Below the pieces are notes generated by a model. It was given only the letters and a program-made list of their open reading frames with translations. It did no database searches and was not told the origin of the DNA. This document shows, one piece after another, positions 1 through 6,789 of a DNA stretch of 16,217 nucleotides. How positions within the stretch are numbered: position 1 is the stretch's first letter; the number at the start of each line of letters is the position of its first letter. The stretch covers positions 1 through 16,217 of the forward strand of contig JAKBBS010000067.1 in the NCBI GenBank assembly GCA_021808425.1, in the 5' to 3' direction. Made by a program: the position numbers and the translations under genes. Origin of the DNA: Actinomycetes bacterium. GTDB taxonomy: Bacteria > Actinomycetota > Acidimicrobiia > Acidimicrobiales > Palsa-688.

Positions 1-29
1 GTTCCGTTTCCCGGGAGCTGCAGGGATCG

Positions 30-1205
30 TCAATGGAAAGCGGCATACAGTTCGGCGAAAGCCGCGGCGGCCTCGTTCAGTCGTTCGACACTGACGAACT
101 CGTCGTCGCCGTGCGCCTGGTCGATCGCCCCGGGTCCGCATACGACGGTCGGTATAGCTGCTTGGTTGCGCACGAAGCGGGCGTCGGTCGTAAAAGTCAT
201 CCCTATCACGCTCGGAACCCTCGCGGTCGAAGCCGCAACGCAGGAGCGGACCAGGACTGCGAAAGGATCGTCGGCGGACATCTCGCTCGCCTCGCCGAAA
301 GTCTCGGCGACGAAGCTGTAGTTGAGGCCGTCCACTCCTGCTGATTCGATGATCGCCCGCAGCTCCTCGACAGCAGCTTCCTCAGACGCTCCCGGTAGAA
401 GTCGGCGGTCCACCCCGATAGAGCATGTCTCGGCGACCGTGTTCATGGCGCTGCCTCCGCTTATAAGCCCCACGTTGGCGCTCGGGGAGCCGAGAAGCGG
501 ATGGCCAGGTCCAGGGAAGTCCGCGCCGTGGATCGCCAGGACGAGTCGCGCTGCGTGCTCGATGGCTGACACGCCGTCTCGGGGTCGGCTGCCGTGCGCA
601 GGCCGGCCGGCGACGTTGATGCGGCCTTGGAGAAGTCCTCTTTCTGCCACGCAGACGGCGAGGTCCGTCGGCTCGGGGATGAGGCACGCGTCCCCCCGGA
701 TCAAGCCCTGCTCGAGGAGCGCCTTGGTGCCGAGCGCTCCGCCGCGTTCCTCGTCGGCGACCAGGTGGAAGACCAGGTTCGCACCTGGCGCTCGACCGGA
801 ACGCTTCAGCACGTCGAGCGCGACGATCGCGGCGGCGATACCACCCTTCATGTCGGCTGCGCCACGTCCGTAGAGTCGGCCGTCGACGACTTCCGGGCTG
901 AACGGGTCGCGGGTCCATGCGGGGGCGTTGACAGGCACGACGTCGAGGTGCCCGTTGATTATCAGGGTCTTCCTGGAGGGGTCGGGTCCGTCTGGGTGGG
1001 GAATTTCGGCGACGAGCGAAACCCTGCCCGGCGCCGGTTCGATTCGGGTCCAAGACGGCGCCCACGGATCGAGGGCGGACCTCACCACTTCCTCGATCGG
1101 GCTCTCGTTGCCCGGCGGGTTGCGGGTGTCGACGCCGACCATTTCCCCTGTGAGGGCCACGAGGCGCTCGACGCCGACGTTCAACTGCTCGGAGCTTTCG
1201 GTCAC
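30..1205 (-). CDS. M20 family zinc deacylase/peptidase (ArgE/DapE-type)
   Basis: A 391-residue cytosolic M20 metallohydrolase, expected to cleave an N-acyl or peptide amide bond with a two-zinc centre. Visible motifs are GHLDVVP at about 85-91 (zinc ligand H86, D88), GRGAADMKGG at 113-122 (bridging D118), DEERGG at 151-156 (catalytic base and ligand glutamates), IPEPT near 176-180, RPAHGS at 201-206 (dimerisation-domain His) and a C-terminal AHGDDEF whose H365 fits the last zinc ligand. Length is normal for the family. I chose the GTG start at 1205 because it gives the expected N-terminus and has TAGGCT exactly 6 nt upstream. Acetylornithine deacetylase, succinyl-diaminopimelate desuccinylase and general dipeptidases share these motifs, and no arg or dap gene is beside it, so the substrate cannot be assigned. 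It is divergent from meaB, 57 bp away. Confidence 0.9.
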   Translation of the reverse strand: MTESSEQLNVGVERLVALTGEMVGVDTRNPPGNESPIEEVVRSALDPWAPSWTRIEPAPGRVSLVAEIPHPDGPDPSRKTLIINGHLDVVPVNAPAWTRDPFSPEVVDGRLYGRGAADMKGGIAAAIVALDVLKRSGRAPGANLVFHLVADEERGGALGTKALLEQGLIRGDACLIPEPTDLAVCVAERGLLQGRINVAGRPAHGSRPRDGVSAIEHAARLVLAIHGADFPGPGHPLLGSPSANVGLISGGSAMNTVAETCSIGVDRRLLPGASEEAAVEELRAIIESAGVDGLNYSFVAETFGEASEMSADDPFAVLVRSCVAASTARVPSVIGMTFTTDARFVRNQAAIPTVVCGPGAIDQAHGDDEFVSVERLNEAAAAFAELYAAFH

Positions 1206-1211
1206 GCATGA

Positions 1212-1217
1212 AGCCTA
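1212..1217 (-). promoter_or_regulatory. -10-like hexamer TAGGCT, likely leaderless promoter of the M20 gene
   Basis: On the minus strand TAGGCT (TANNNT) lies 6 nt before the GTG at 1205, so transcription would begin at or next to the start codon. No Shine-Dalgarno sequence and no convincing -35 box are visible. The same spacing recurs at other operon heads here. Confidence 0.55.
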
Positions 1218-1223
1218 CGGCCA

Positions 1224-1247
1224 GCCGCTGCTCCCGGGCGCAGCGGC
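1224..1247. promoter_or_regulatory. 24-bp palindrome in the divergent M20/meaB promoter region (candidate operator)
   Basis: Arms GCCGCTGC (1224-1231) and GCAGCGGC (1240-1247) are perfect inverted repeats. The 8-bp centre contains CCCGGG (1233-1238), which is itself symmetric about the same axis, so only one base pair (1232/1239) breaks the symmetry. It sits between the two divergent -10 boxes and its right arm abuts the meaB -10. A dimeric regulator binding here would cover the -35 region of both genes. This is inferred from symmetry and position only. Confidence 0.45.
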
Positions 1248-1253
1248 CATACT
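1248..1253 (+). promoter_or_regulatory. -10-like hexamer CATACT, possible promoter of meaB
   Basis: CATACT resembles the TATAAT consensus and ends 9 nt before the meaB ATG, implying a leader of only a few nucleotides. No Shine-Dalgarno sequence is visible. It is the least canonical of the six operon-head boxes because the first base is C. Confidence 0.4.
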
Positions 1254-1262
1254 GGTGGCGCG

Positions 1263-2330
1263 ATGGCTACCGACGACTACCCGAAAGGAACCGCTGCGGA
1301 CCCGAAGGCGAGCGGCGCCTACCCGATCGCACGCAGCGCGGACCCTTCAGTCCTACTTGCCGCGGCGAAGTCGGGCAACCGGGCCGCGCTCGGAAGACTG
1401 CTGTCGCTCTCTGAGCGCCCCGGCCGTGCCGGTCGCGAGGTGAGCCGCCTCGTGTTCGGCGAAGGCGAAGCGCAGCACGTGGTCGGCCTCACGGGCGCGC
1501 CCGGGGCGGGAAAGTCGACGCTGACCGACAGGGTGATCGGCGTGATCAGAGCCGGAGAGGCGAAGGTTGGGGTGCTTGCCATAGATCCGAGCTCGCCCTT
1601 CTCGGGAGGGGCGATCCTCGGCGACCGCATCAGGATGGGCGGCCACGCGCTCGACGATGGGGTGTTCATACGCTCCATGGCGACCCGGGGCCACCAGGGC
1701 GGCCTCGCCCTGGCCGCGCCCGAAGCGATCAGGGTCCTTGTCTCCTGCGGATACACGACGATCCTCGTCGAGACAGTCGGGGTCGGCCAGGTGGAAGTCG
1801 CGATCGCCGGCGCAGCTGACACCACGGTCGTCGTCGTGAATCCGGGTTGGGGTGACTCGGTGCAGGCGGCGAAAGCAGGCCTGCTAGAGATTGCTGACAT
1901 CTTCGTTGTCAACAAAGCGGATCGGCCGGGCGCCGACCAGGTCAAGAGGGACCTCGAAAGCATGCTGGACCTGGCGGGAGCACACCCGCAACGAGACGGT
2001 CCGCAACGAGACGGTCGGACGCGTTGGCGTCCCCCGGTCCTCGCAACCAGGGCGCTGTCAGCGGACGGGGCCGGAGTCGACGAGCTCTGGGATGCGATCT
2101 GCACCCATCGTCGCCATATCGCGGAGTCGGGTGAGCTCGAAGAGCGGCGGCAGCGACGACTGCTCGACGAGGCCCGCTCCGTACTCGTCGCCGAGCTCAT
2201 GTCCGAGGTCGACGCGATCGAGCAGGAGCAGGCCTACAGGCAGGTCGCGCACGCCCTGATCACGCGCGAGGTCGACCCTTACGGTGCCGCCGCTCGCTTG
2301 CGCAAGGCGATCGGGATCAACCCCAGGTGA
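1263..2330 (+). CDS. meaB: MeaB/ArgK-family GTPase, methylmalonyl-CoA mutase chaperone
   Basis: A 355-residue G3E-type GTPase. Family members gate adenosylcobalamin delivery to methylmalonyl-CoA mutase (or a related acyl-CoA mutase) and protect it from inactivation; older annotations call it ArgK. Visible features are the Walker A motif GAPGAGKS at 78-85, a conserved IDPSSPFSGGAILGDRIRM block at 107-125, the ETVGVGQ switch region at 170-176, PGWGD near 194-198, NKAD (G4) at 217-220, and a helical C-terminal arm after about 280 typical of the MeaB dimerisation region. The ATG at 1263 is preceded by a -10-like box. Residues 242-251 are an exact PQRDG tandem duplication. No mutase gene lies in the window, so its partner must be encoded elsewhere. 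It is convergent with glgP across a 2-bp gap. Confidence 0.93.
   Translation: MATDDYPKGTAADPKASGAYPIARSADPSVLLAAAKSGNRAALGRLLSLSERPGRAGREVSRLVFGEGEAQHVVGLTGAPGAGKSTLTDRVIGVIRAGEAKVGVLAIDPSSPFSGGAILGDRIRMGGHALDDGVFIRSMATRGHQGGLALAAPEAIRVLVSCGYTTILVETVGVGQVEVAIAGAADTTVVVVNPGWGDSVQAAKAGLLEIADIFVVNKADRPGADQVKRDLESMLDLAGAHPQRDGPQRDGRTRWRPPVLATRALSADGAGVDELWDAICTHRRHIAESGELEERRQRRLLDEARSVLVAELMSEVDAIEQEQAYRQVAHALITREVDPYGAAARLRKAIGINPR
1986..2015 (+). repeat. 15-bp perfect tandem duplication inside meaB
   Basis: The unit CCGCAACGAGACGGT occurs at 1986-2000 and again, identically, at 2001-2015. The length is a multiple of three, so it adds five residues (PQRDG twice) without a frameshift. It lies in the segment after the G4 motif, between the helix following NKAD and the conserved WRPPV stretch, which is probably a surface loop. 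Confidence 0.9.
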
Positions 2331-2347
2331 AGTCACCCCCAGGTGAC
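2321..2347. repeat. Repeats spanning the convergent meaB/glgP stop codons
   Basis: CCCCAGGTGA occurs at 2321-2330 (ending on the meaB TGA) and again at 2337-2346. GTCACC (2332-2337) and GGTGAC (2342-2347) form a 6-bp inverted repeat with a 4-nt loop, and GGTGA-AG-TCACC (2326-2337) forms a second, overlapping one. The glgP stop is at 2333-2335, so the repeats lie on both gene ends. A weak bidirectional termination hairpin is possible, but there is no T-tract and the stem is short. Confidence 0.4.
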
Positions 2348-4852
2348 GCAGCCGATCTCGAAGGAGTCCGCGAGATCCGGATGGGTGGGCACGACCCGAA
2401 CCGTGTAGCCGTGCAGGCCTGATCGGTCGCATATGAAGCTTCCTTCGTAGCGTCCAGGCGCGCCCCGCTCCAAGTCGACAGCGACGCTCGACGACATCTC
2501 GCCGCCGGCGCTGACCGGGCCGTGCAGGAGCTGCACTTTGACATCGCTGAAGTCGAGTGAGCCGAGCTCCACCATCACCGACACGTTTCGCGGTTCACCC
2601 AGATCGACGCCCGCCGAGCTTCCACCGTCGTCGACGTCGACGACTTTGACCTCAGACCATGCGTCGCTGACGCGGCGCTTCCAGGCTGCGAGCGCCTTGG
2701 CCCTCTTGTAGCCGTCGGCGGAAAGCCGGTTCATGTGCGAGGCGGACGGCTCGTAGTAGTCCTCGACGTACTCGCGAACCATACGGGATGCCATAACCTT
2801 CGGGGCGAGCGAGGCGATCGAAGACTTGACTTTGGCCACCCACTCGTGGGAGTGGCGGTTGACCGAGCGGTCGTAGAACGTCGGGACTATCTCACGTTCG
2901 ATCGTCGCGAACAGATGGTCGGCCTCGACTCGGTCGCGCCGTTCGATGTCGTCGAGGGATTCGGCGGAGGCGATCGCCCAGCCGTTCCTGCCGTCGAACA
3001 TCTCGTCCCACCAGCCGTCGAGGATCGACAGGTTAAGTGCGCCGTTGAGGGCAGCCTTCTCGCCGCTGGTCCCGCTAGCCTCCATCGGCCGTCGAGGGGT
3101 ATTGAGCCAGACATCGCTGCCCTGGTAGAGCATCCGAGCGACCGCAATGTCGTAGTCCGCCACGAAGGCGATTCTCTTGCGCAGCGTCGGGTCCGCGGCA
3201 AAGCGGATGATCTCGGCGATCATCGCCTTACCTAGATCATCCGCGGGGTGCGCTTTGCCTGCGAAAATCAGCTGGATCGGGCGGCGCTCGTCGAGAAGCA
3301 GCGCCTTTAGGCGGTCCGGCTGCGAGAGCAGAAGAGTCGCGCGCTTGTAGGTGGCGAAACGCCTCGCGAATCCGATCGTGAGGTACCTCGGGTCCAACAG
3401 CTCGTCCACCCACTCCTGCTCTGCCGCGGGCACCCCGTTCGCTCGAAGCGCGTGGCGTTGACGGTCGCGCACGAAGTCGATCAGCGCCTCACGGCCCTCG
3501 TCCCGGGCGCGCCAGATCTCGTCCTCGCGTGCGTTGGATATGCGCGCCCACTGGGCTTCGTCGGCCTCGTCCCACGCTGGGGAGACATACTTCGAGTACA
3601 GGTCGTCCATCGCTGGAGACACCCACGTGCTCCCGTGGACGCCGTTGGTGACGGACCCGATCGGAACGTCCTCGGCCGACACGGAAGGCCAGAGACCCTG
3701 GAACATCTCCCTGCTGGTCTGGCCGTGCAGCGCAGCCACACCGTTGGAGCGTGCAGCCAGACGCAGTCCCATGACCGCCATGTTGAACGGCTCGAAGGCG
3801 TCCTCGCCGGGGAAGTGCCCGACGGACATGAGCTTGTCGAAAGAGATCCCGCACTCGTCGGCGAGCTCGGTGAAGTAACGCTCCATGAGGGCCCTCGGGA
3901 AGCGGTCGATGCCGGCAGGCACGGGAGTATGTGTCGTGAAGACCGTTCCCGACCTCACAGCCTCGACCGCCTCGTCGAAGGAGAGCCCTTCGCTGGTGAC
4001 GAGAAGCCGAACCCGTTCCAGACCGAGGAACCCGGCGTGCCCCTCGTTGGTGTGGCACACCTCGGGCGCCAAACCGAGAGCTCCCAGGGCTCGCACCCCG
4101 CCGACGCCCAAGAGGATCTCCTGGCGCAGGCGGTGTTCTATGTCCCCCCCGTAGAGACGGTCGGTGATCGATCGCGCCTCGGGGCCGTTCGGCTCGGTGT
4201 CGGAGTCGAGCAGGTAAAGGTTTACACGGCCGACCCGCACAAGCCAGACCCTCGCGTGTACCGCCTCGCCGGCCATGTCGACGACCACGTCGACGTCGTC
4301 GAGGAGCTCCGTCGCCATCGCGTGCGGGTCGAGGATCGGAAATCGCTCCTGTTGCCAGCCGCTCGAGTCGAGACGCTGGCGGAAGTACCCTGACCGATAC
4401 ATCAGGCCGATCCCGACGATCGGCACCCCGAGCGTGCTCGCGGCCTTCAAATGGTCACCTGCGAGCACCCCAAGGCCCCCCGAGTACTGTGGCAGCGCTT
4501 CGGCGATCCCGAACTCGGGCGAGAAGTAGGCGATGCAGCTCAAGTGGTTGCCGTTGCGTTGCTGGAACCACCTGGGCGACTCCAGGTAGCGGTTCAGCTC
4601 GTCGTAGCGTTCCTGGAGGAACGCGGTGAAGGTCGGATCGGTCTCGAGTTGGGCCAGCCGTTCCCTGCCCACGAGGTTAAGCAGGCGGATCGGATCATGG
4701 TCGCTTGCATCCCACACTTCGGGGTCGATCCAACGGAACAGATCCTGTGTCCGAGTATCCCACGACCAGCGTAGGTTGCAGGCGAGCTCTCGAAGGGGCG
4801 CCAGCGACTCGGGGAGTCGCGCCCGCACTGCGAAGCTGCGAAACGCTTTCAT
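2333..4852 (-). CDS. glgP: Alpha-glucan (glycogen/maltodextrin) phosphorylase
   Basis: An 839-residue GT35 phosphorylase that releases glucose-1-phosphate from the non-reducing ends of alpha-1,4-glucan using pyridoxal phosphate. It belongs to the divergent bacterial branch with an N-terminal DUF3417-like region (LRELACNLRWSWD near the start). Also visible are YFSPEFGI and YSGGLGVLAGDHLK (N-terminal glucan/active-site region), HTNEGHAGF, TTHTPVPAG, GFARRFATYKR, and the PLP site EASGTSGEKAALNG with Schiff-base lysine K599. The last 80 or so residues look like a beta-rich appended domain. I start it at the ATG at 4852, giving MKAFRSFAVRARLP. The reading frame stays open upstream to 4981, but that extension is low-complexity, would cross into the divergent glgE, and ignores TAGTTT 7 nt upstream of 4852. 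As the degradative partner, it is divergent from the glgE synthetic run. Confidence 0.95.
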   Translation of the reverse strand: MKAFRSFAVRARLPESLAPLRELACNLRWSWDTRTQDLFRWIDPEVWDASDHDPIRLLNLVGRERLAQLETDPTFTAFLQERYDELNRYLESPRWFQQRNGNHLSCIAYFSPEFGIAEALPQYSGGLGVLAGDHLKAASTLGVPIVGIGLMYRSGYFRQRLDSSGWQQERFPILDPHAMATELLDDVDVVVDMAGEAVHARVWLVRVGRVNLYLLDSDTEPNGPEARSITDRLYGGDIEHRLRQEILLGVGGVRALGALGLAPEVCHTNEGHAGFLGLERVRLLVTSEGLSFDEAVEAVRSGTVFTTHTPVPAGIDRFPRALMERYFTELADECGISFDKLMSVGHFPGEDAFEPFNMAVMGLRLAARSNGVAALHGQTSREMFQGLWPSVSAEDVPIGSVTNGVHGSTWVSPAMDDLYSKYVSPAWDEADEAQWARISNAREDEIWRARDEGREALIDFVRDRQRHALRANGVPAAEQEWVDELLDPRYLTIGFARRFATYKRATLLLSQPDRLKALLLDERRPIQLIFAGKAHPADDLGKAMIAEIIRFAADPTLRKRIAFVADYDIAVARMLYQGSDVWLNTPRRPMEASGTSGEKAALNGALNLSILDGWWDEMFDGRNGWAIASAESLDDIERRDRVEADHLFATIEREIVPTFYDRSVNRHSHEWVAKVKSSIASLAPKVMASRMVREYVEDYYEPSASHMNRLSADGYKRAKALAAWKRRVSDAWSEVKVVDVDDGGSSAGVDLGEPRNVSVMVELGSLDFSDVKVQLLHGPVSAGGEMSSSVAVDLERGAPGRYEGSFICDRSGLHGYTVRVVPTHPDLADSFEIGCVTWG

Positions 4853-4859
4853 TCCCTCA

Positions 4860-4865
4860 AAACTA
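4860..4865 (-). promoter_or_regulatory. -10-like hexamer TAGTTT, likely leaderless promoter of glgP
   Basis: Minus-strand TAGTTT ends 7 nt before the ATG at 4852. A purine stretch GAGGGA directly abuts the ATG, too close to be a working Shine-Dalgarno sequence, which supports a leaderless or nearly leaderless mRNA. The context GATAGTTT resembles the glgE box GATAGCTT. Confidence 0.5.
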
Positions 4866-4889
4866 TCGCGCTCAGCTGGAGCCGATTGA

Positions 4890-4904
4890 CCGGAGGACCT
4901 CCGG
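4890..4904. promoter_or_regulatory. 15-bp perfect palindrome between glgP and glgE (candidate operator)
   Basis: CCGGAGG-A-CCTCCGG is a perfect 7-1-7 inverted repeat. Its centre (4897) is about 45 bp from the predicted glgP start and 51 bp from the predicted glgE start, almost midway in the 95-bp divergent region and just upstream of where both -35 regions would be. This placement suits one regulator balancing glycogen synthesis and breakdown. Function is inferred. Confidence 0.45.
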
Positions 4905-4935
4905 CGCGTCCCGTCTCTCGAAGCGTGCCGGCTGA

Positions 4936-4941
4936 TAGCTT
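4936..4941 (+). promoter_or_regulatory. -10-like hexamer TAGCTT, likely leaderless promoter of the glgE operon
   Basis: TAGCTT ends 6 nt before the glgE GTG at 4948, so the transcript would start at or beside the start codon. No Shine-Dalgarno sequence is visible, and no matching -35 box is evident 17 bp upstream. Confidence 0.55.
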
Positions 4942-4947
4942 GGAAAT

Positions 4948-6789
4948 GTGAAAGGGGACCGAGAGAAGACGACGTCGGCAACCAGCGTTTCGACCGAGCC
5001 TCCCGAGAAGTTCGAGCGTCTTGTAATCGAGGGCCTCAGGCCAACGACGCCGTCGCGGGTGCGTGCAGCGAAGGCGATCGTCGGGGAAGCCATCCGGGTA
5101 AGCGTTGTCATGTTCCGTGACGGGCACGACCCGATAGCCGGCCGAGCCCGGCTGTACTTCGAAGGGCTCTCCGCCGATGCCAAGGGGACCGGAAGCGTGC
5201 TCGTAGCCGAATCCCCCTTGGCGGCGTTAGGCAACGACGAGTGGGAAGCGTGTGTGGTGGCTGACAGGATCGGGCCTCACCGCATAGTCGTGGAGGGTTG
5301 GACCGTCCGCTTCGGTTCCTACGGCCCTGCGCTAGACGCCGCGACTGCACTGGACCTGACCGCGTCGGCGCCTGCGCCTCTATGGGTCGACCGGCCACGG
5401 GCTTCGTTCGGAGCTTGGTACGAGCTGTTTGCGAGATCGGTCGGCGGCTTCAAAGGCGCAACGGCACGCGTGGCAGAGCTAGCCGACCTGGGTTTCGACG
5501 TGCTGTATCTCCCTCCGATCCACCCGATCGGCGCTACGTTCCGCAAAGGACCTAACAATACCCTCGTGGCCGGTCCCGAGGACCCGGGCAGCCCTTGGGC
5601 AATCGGCTCGTCCGAGGGCGGCCACACGGCGATACTCGACGAGTTGGGTAACGAAGACGACCTCCGGGCGCTCGTGCGCGAACTGTCGGCGCACGGAATG
5701 GAGCTCGCGCTCGACTACGCGCTGCAATGCTCGCCGGACCACCCTTGGGTCGGGGAGCACCCGGAGTGGTTCCATCACCGGCCCGACGGAAGCATCGCCT
5801 GCGCCGAGAACCCTCCTAAAATCTACCAGGACATCTACCCGATCAACTTCTGGCCCGACCGCGAGGCGGACCGCGTCGCCTTGTGGAACGCTTGCCGAGA
5901 CATCTTCGAGCACTGGATCTCCTTCGGCGTCCGGATATTCCGGGTCGACAACCCCCACACCAAGCCGACAGCGTTCTGGGAGTGGGTGATCAACGAAGTA
6001 CGCTGCAAACACCCCGACGTCGTGTTCCTCGCCGAGGCCTTCACTCGCCCGCACGTGATGGCCCGACTGGCCGAGGTTGGGTTCAGCCAGAGCTACACGT
6101 ACTTTACGTGGCGGACCGCCCAGCACGGCGAGGACGGCCTTTGGGCTTACATGGAGGAGCTCGCGCACGGCCCGAAAGCCGACTACATGCGCCCGAACTT
6201 CTGGCCGAACACCCCTGACATCCTTTCCGGACCGCTTCGCAACGGCCCGCCGAGCGCTTTCGCGCTGCGGCTGGTCCTCGCTGCGACCCTCTCGCCGTCG
6301 TACGGGATCTACTCGGGTTACGAGCTTTACGAGAACGAGACGGCGTCGGAGACGAACGAGGAGTACCTCGACTCCGAGAAGTACCAGGTGCGGGCCCGCG
6401 ACTTCAGCCGCCCGGGAAGTCTCTATCCGCTGATCTCGAGAATCAACTCGATTCGAAAAGAGCATCCGGCGCTTCACGGCCTGCGTTCGATCCGCATGTG
6501 GGCAACCACGAACGACTCGATCCTCGCGTACTCCAAGGCGAGCGACGACGGGTCCGACGTGATCCTGTGCGTAGTCAACCTCGATCCCTACAGCCCCGAG
6601 GAAGCCACTTTGCGACTCGATCCTGCTGTGCTCGCAACGGGCGTCGCCTGGCCGCTGCACGTCGTCGACCTGCTCGACGGACGGGACTACACGTGGTATG
6701 GGCCCGAGCCTTTCGTGCGTCTCGACCCGGCCCTTGCGAGCGCACACGTATTTGCCGTCACCGGGGCGCGAGCGGGCACGCAGCGGTGA
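4948..6789 (+). CDS. glgE: Alpha-1,4-glucan:maltose-1-phosphate maltosyltransferase
   Basis: A 613-residue GH13 maltosyltransferase that moves maltosyl units from alpha-maltose-1-phosphate to the non-reducing end of alpha-1,4-glucan, releasing phosphate. After a disordered first 20 residues comes a beta-sandwich N-domain ([20 protein letters not shown]), then the (beta/alpha)8 barrel with [10 protein letters not shown] and FRKGPNN, the strongly GlgE-specific [16 protein letters not shown], and the catalytic set D334 ([10 protein letters not shown]), E363 (FLAEAFTRP) and D424 (FWPNTPDIL), ending in a C-terminal beta domain. It is somewhat shorter than characterised mycobacterial and Streptomyces enzymes, mainly near the N-terminus. 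The GTG start has TAGCTT 6 nt upstream. It heads a four-gene run; its stop overlaps the treS start in GTGA. Confidence in function is high because the GlgE-specific motifs and the treS-pep2 neighbours agree. Confidence 0.96.
   Translation: MKGDREKTTSATSVSTEPPEKFERLVIEGLRPTTPSRVRAAKAIVGEAIRVSVVMFRDGHDPIAGRARLYFEGLSADAKGTGSVLVAESPLAALGNDEWEACVVADRIGPHRIVVEGWTVRFGSYGPALDAATALDLTASAPAPLWVDRPRASFGAWYELFARSVGGFKGATARVAELADLGFDVLYLPPIHPIGATFRKGPNNTLVAGPEDPGSPWAIGSSEGGHTAILDELGNEDDLRALVRELSAHGMELALDYALQCSPDHPWVGEHPEWFHHRPDGSIACAENPPKIYQDIYPINFWPDREADRVALWNACRDIFEHWISFGVRIFRVDNPHTKPTAFWEWVINEVRCKHPDVVFLAEAFTRPHVMARLAEVGFSQSYTYFTWRTAQHGEDGLWAYMEELAHGPKADYMRPNFWPNTPDILSGPLRNGPPSAFALRLVLAATLSPSYGIYSGYELYENETASETNEEYLDSEKYQVRARDFSRPGSLYPLISRINSIRKEHPALHGLRSIRMWATTNDSILAYSKASDDGSDVILCVVNLDPYSPEEATLRLDPAVLATGVAWPLHVVDLLDGRDYTWYGPEPFVRLDPALASAHVFAVTGARAGTQR

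Noticed and set aside
1..29. Possible end of another gene at the left edge
   Set aside because: Only 29 bases precede the M20 stop; too short to support any call.
1319..2200. Ser/Ala/Arg-rich open frame antisense to meaB
   Set aside because: Low-complexity composition and no motifs; meaB is clear on the plus strand.
3452..4393. Open frame of about 313 codons antisense to glgP
   Set aside because: No family similarity, no promoter or ribosome-binding site, and it lies wholly within strongly supported glgP.
4853..4858. GAGGGA before the glgP ATG as a Shine-Dalgarno sequence
   Set aside because: It touches the start codon, leaving no spacer, so it is unlikely to pair productively with 16S rRNA.
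4853..4981. N-terminal extension of glgP to an ATG at 4981
   Set aside because: The extra 43 residues are low-complexity, overlap the 5' end of divergent glgE, and precede a typical GlgP N-terminus (MKAFRSFAVRARLP) that has its own -10 box.
5479..6747. Long open frame antisense to glgE (over 400 codons)
   Set aside because: It is a mirror of GC-rich codon usage in glgE. The product is Arg/Val/Gly-rich with no recognisable domain, while glgE on the other strand has full catalytic motifs.
6498..6785. Upstream in-frame extension of treS
   Set aside because: It lies inside glgE and reads as basic, low-complexity sequence; TreS similarity starts exactly at [11 protein letters not shown] after the GTG at 6786.
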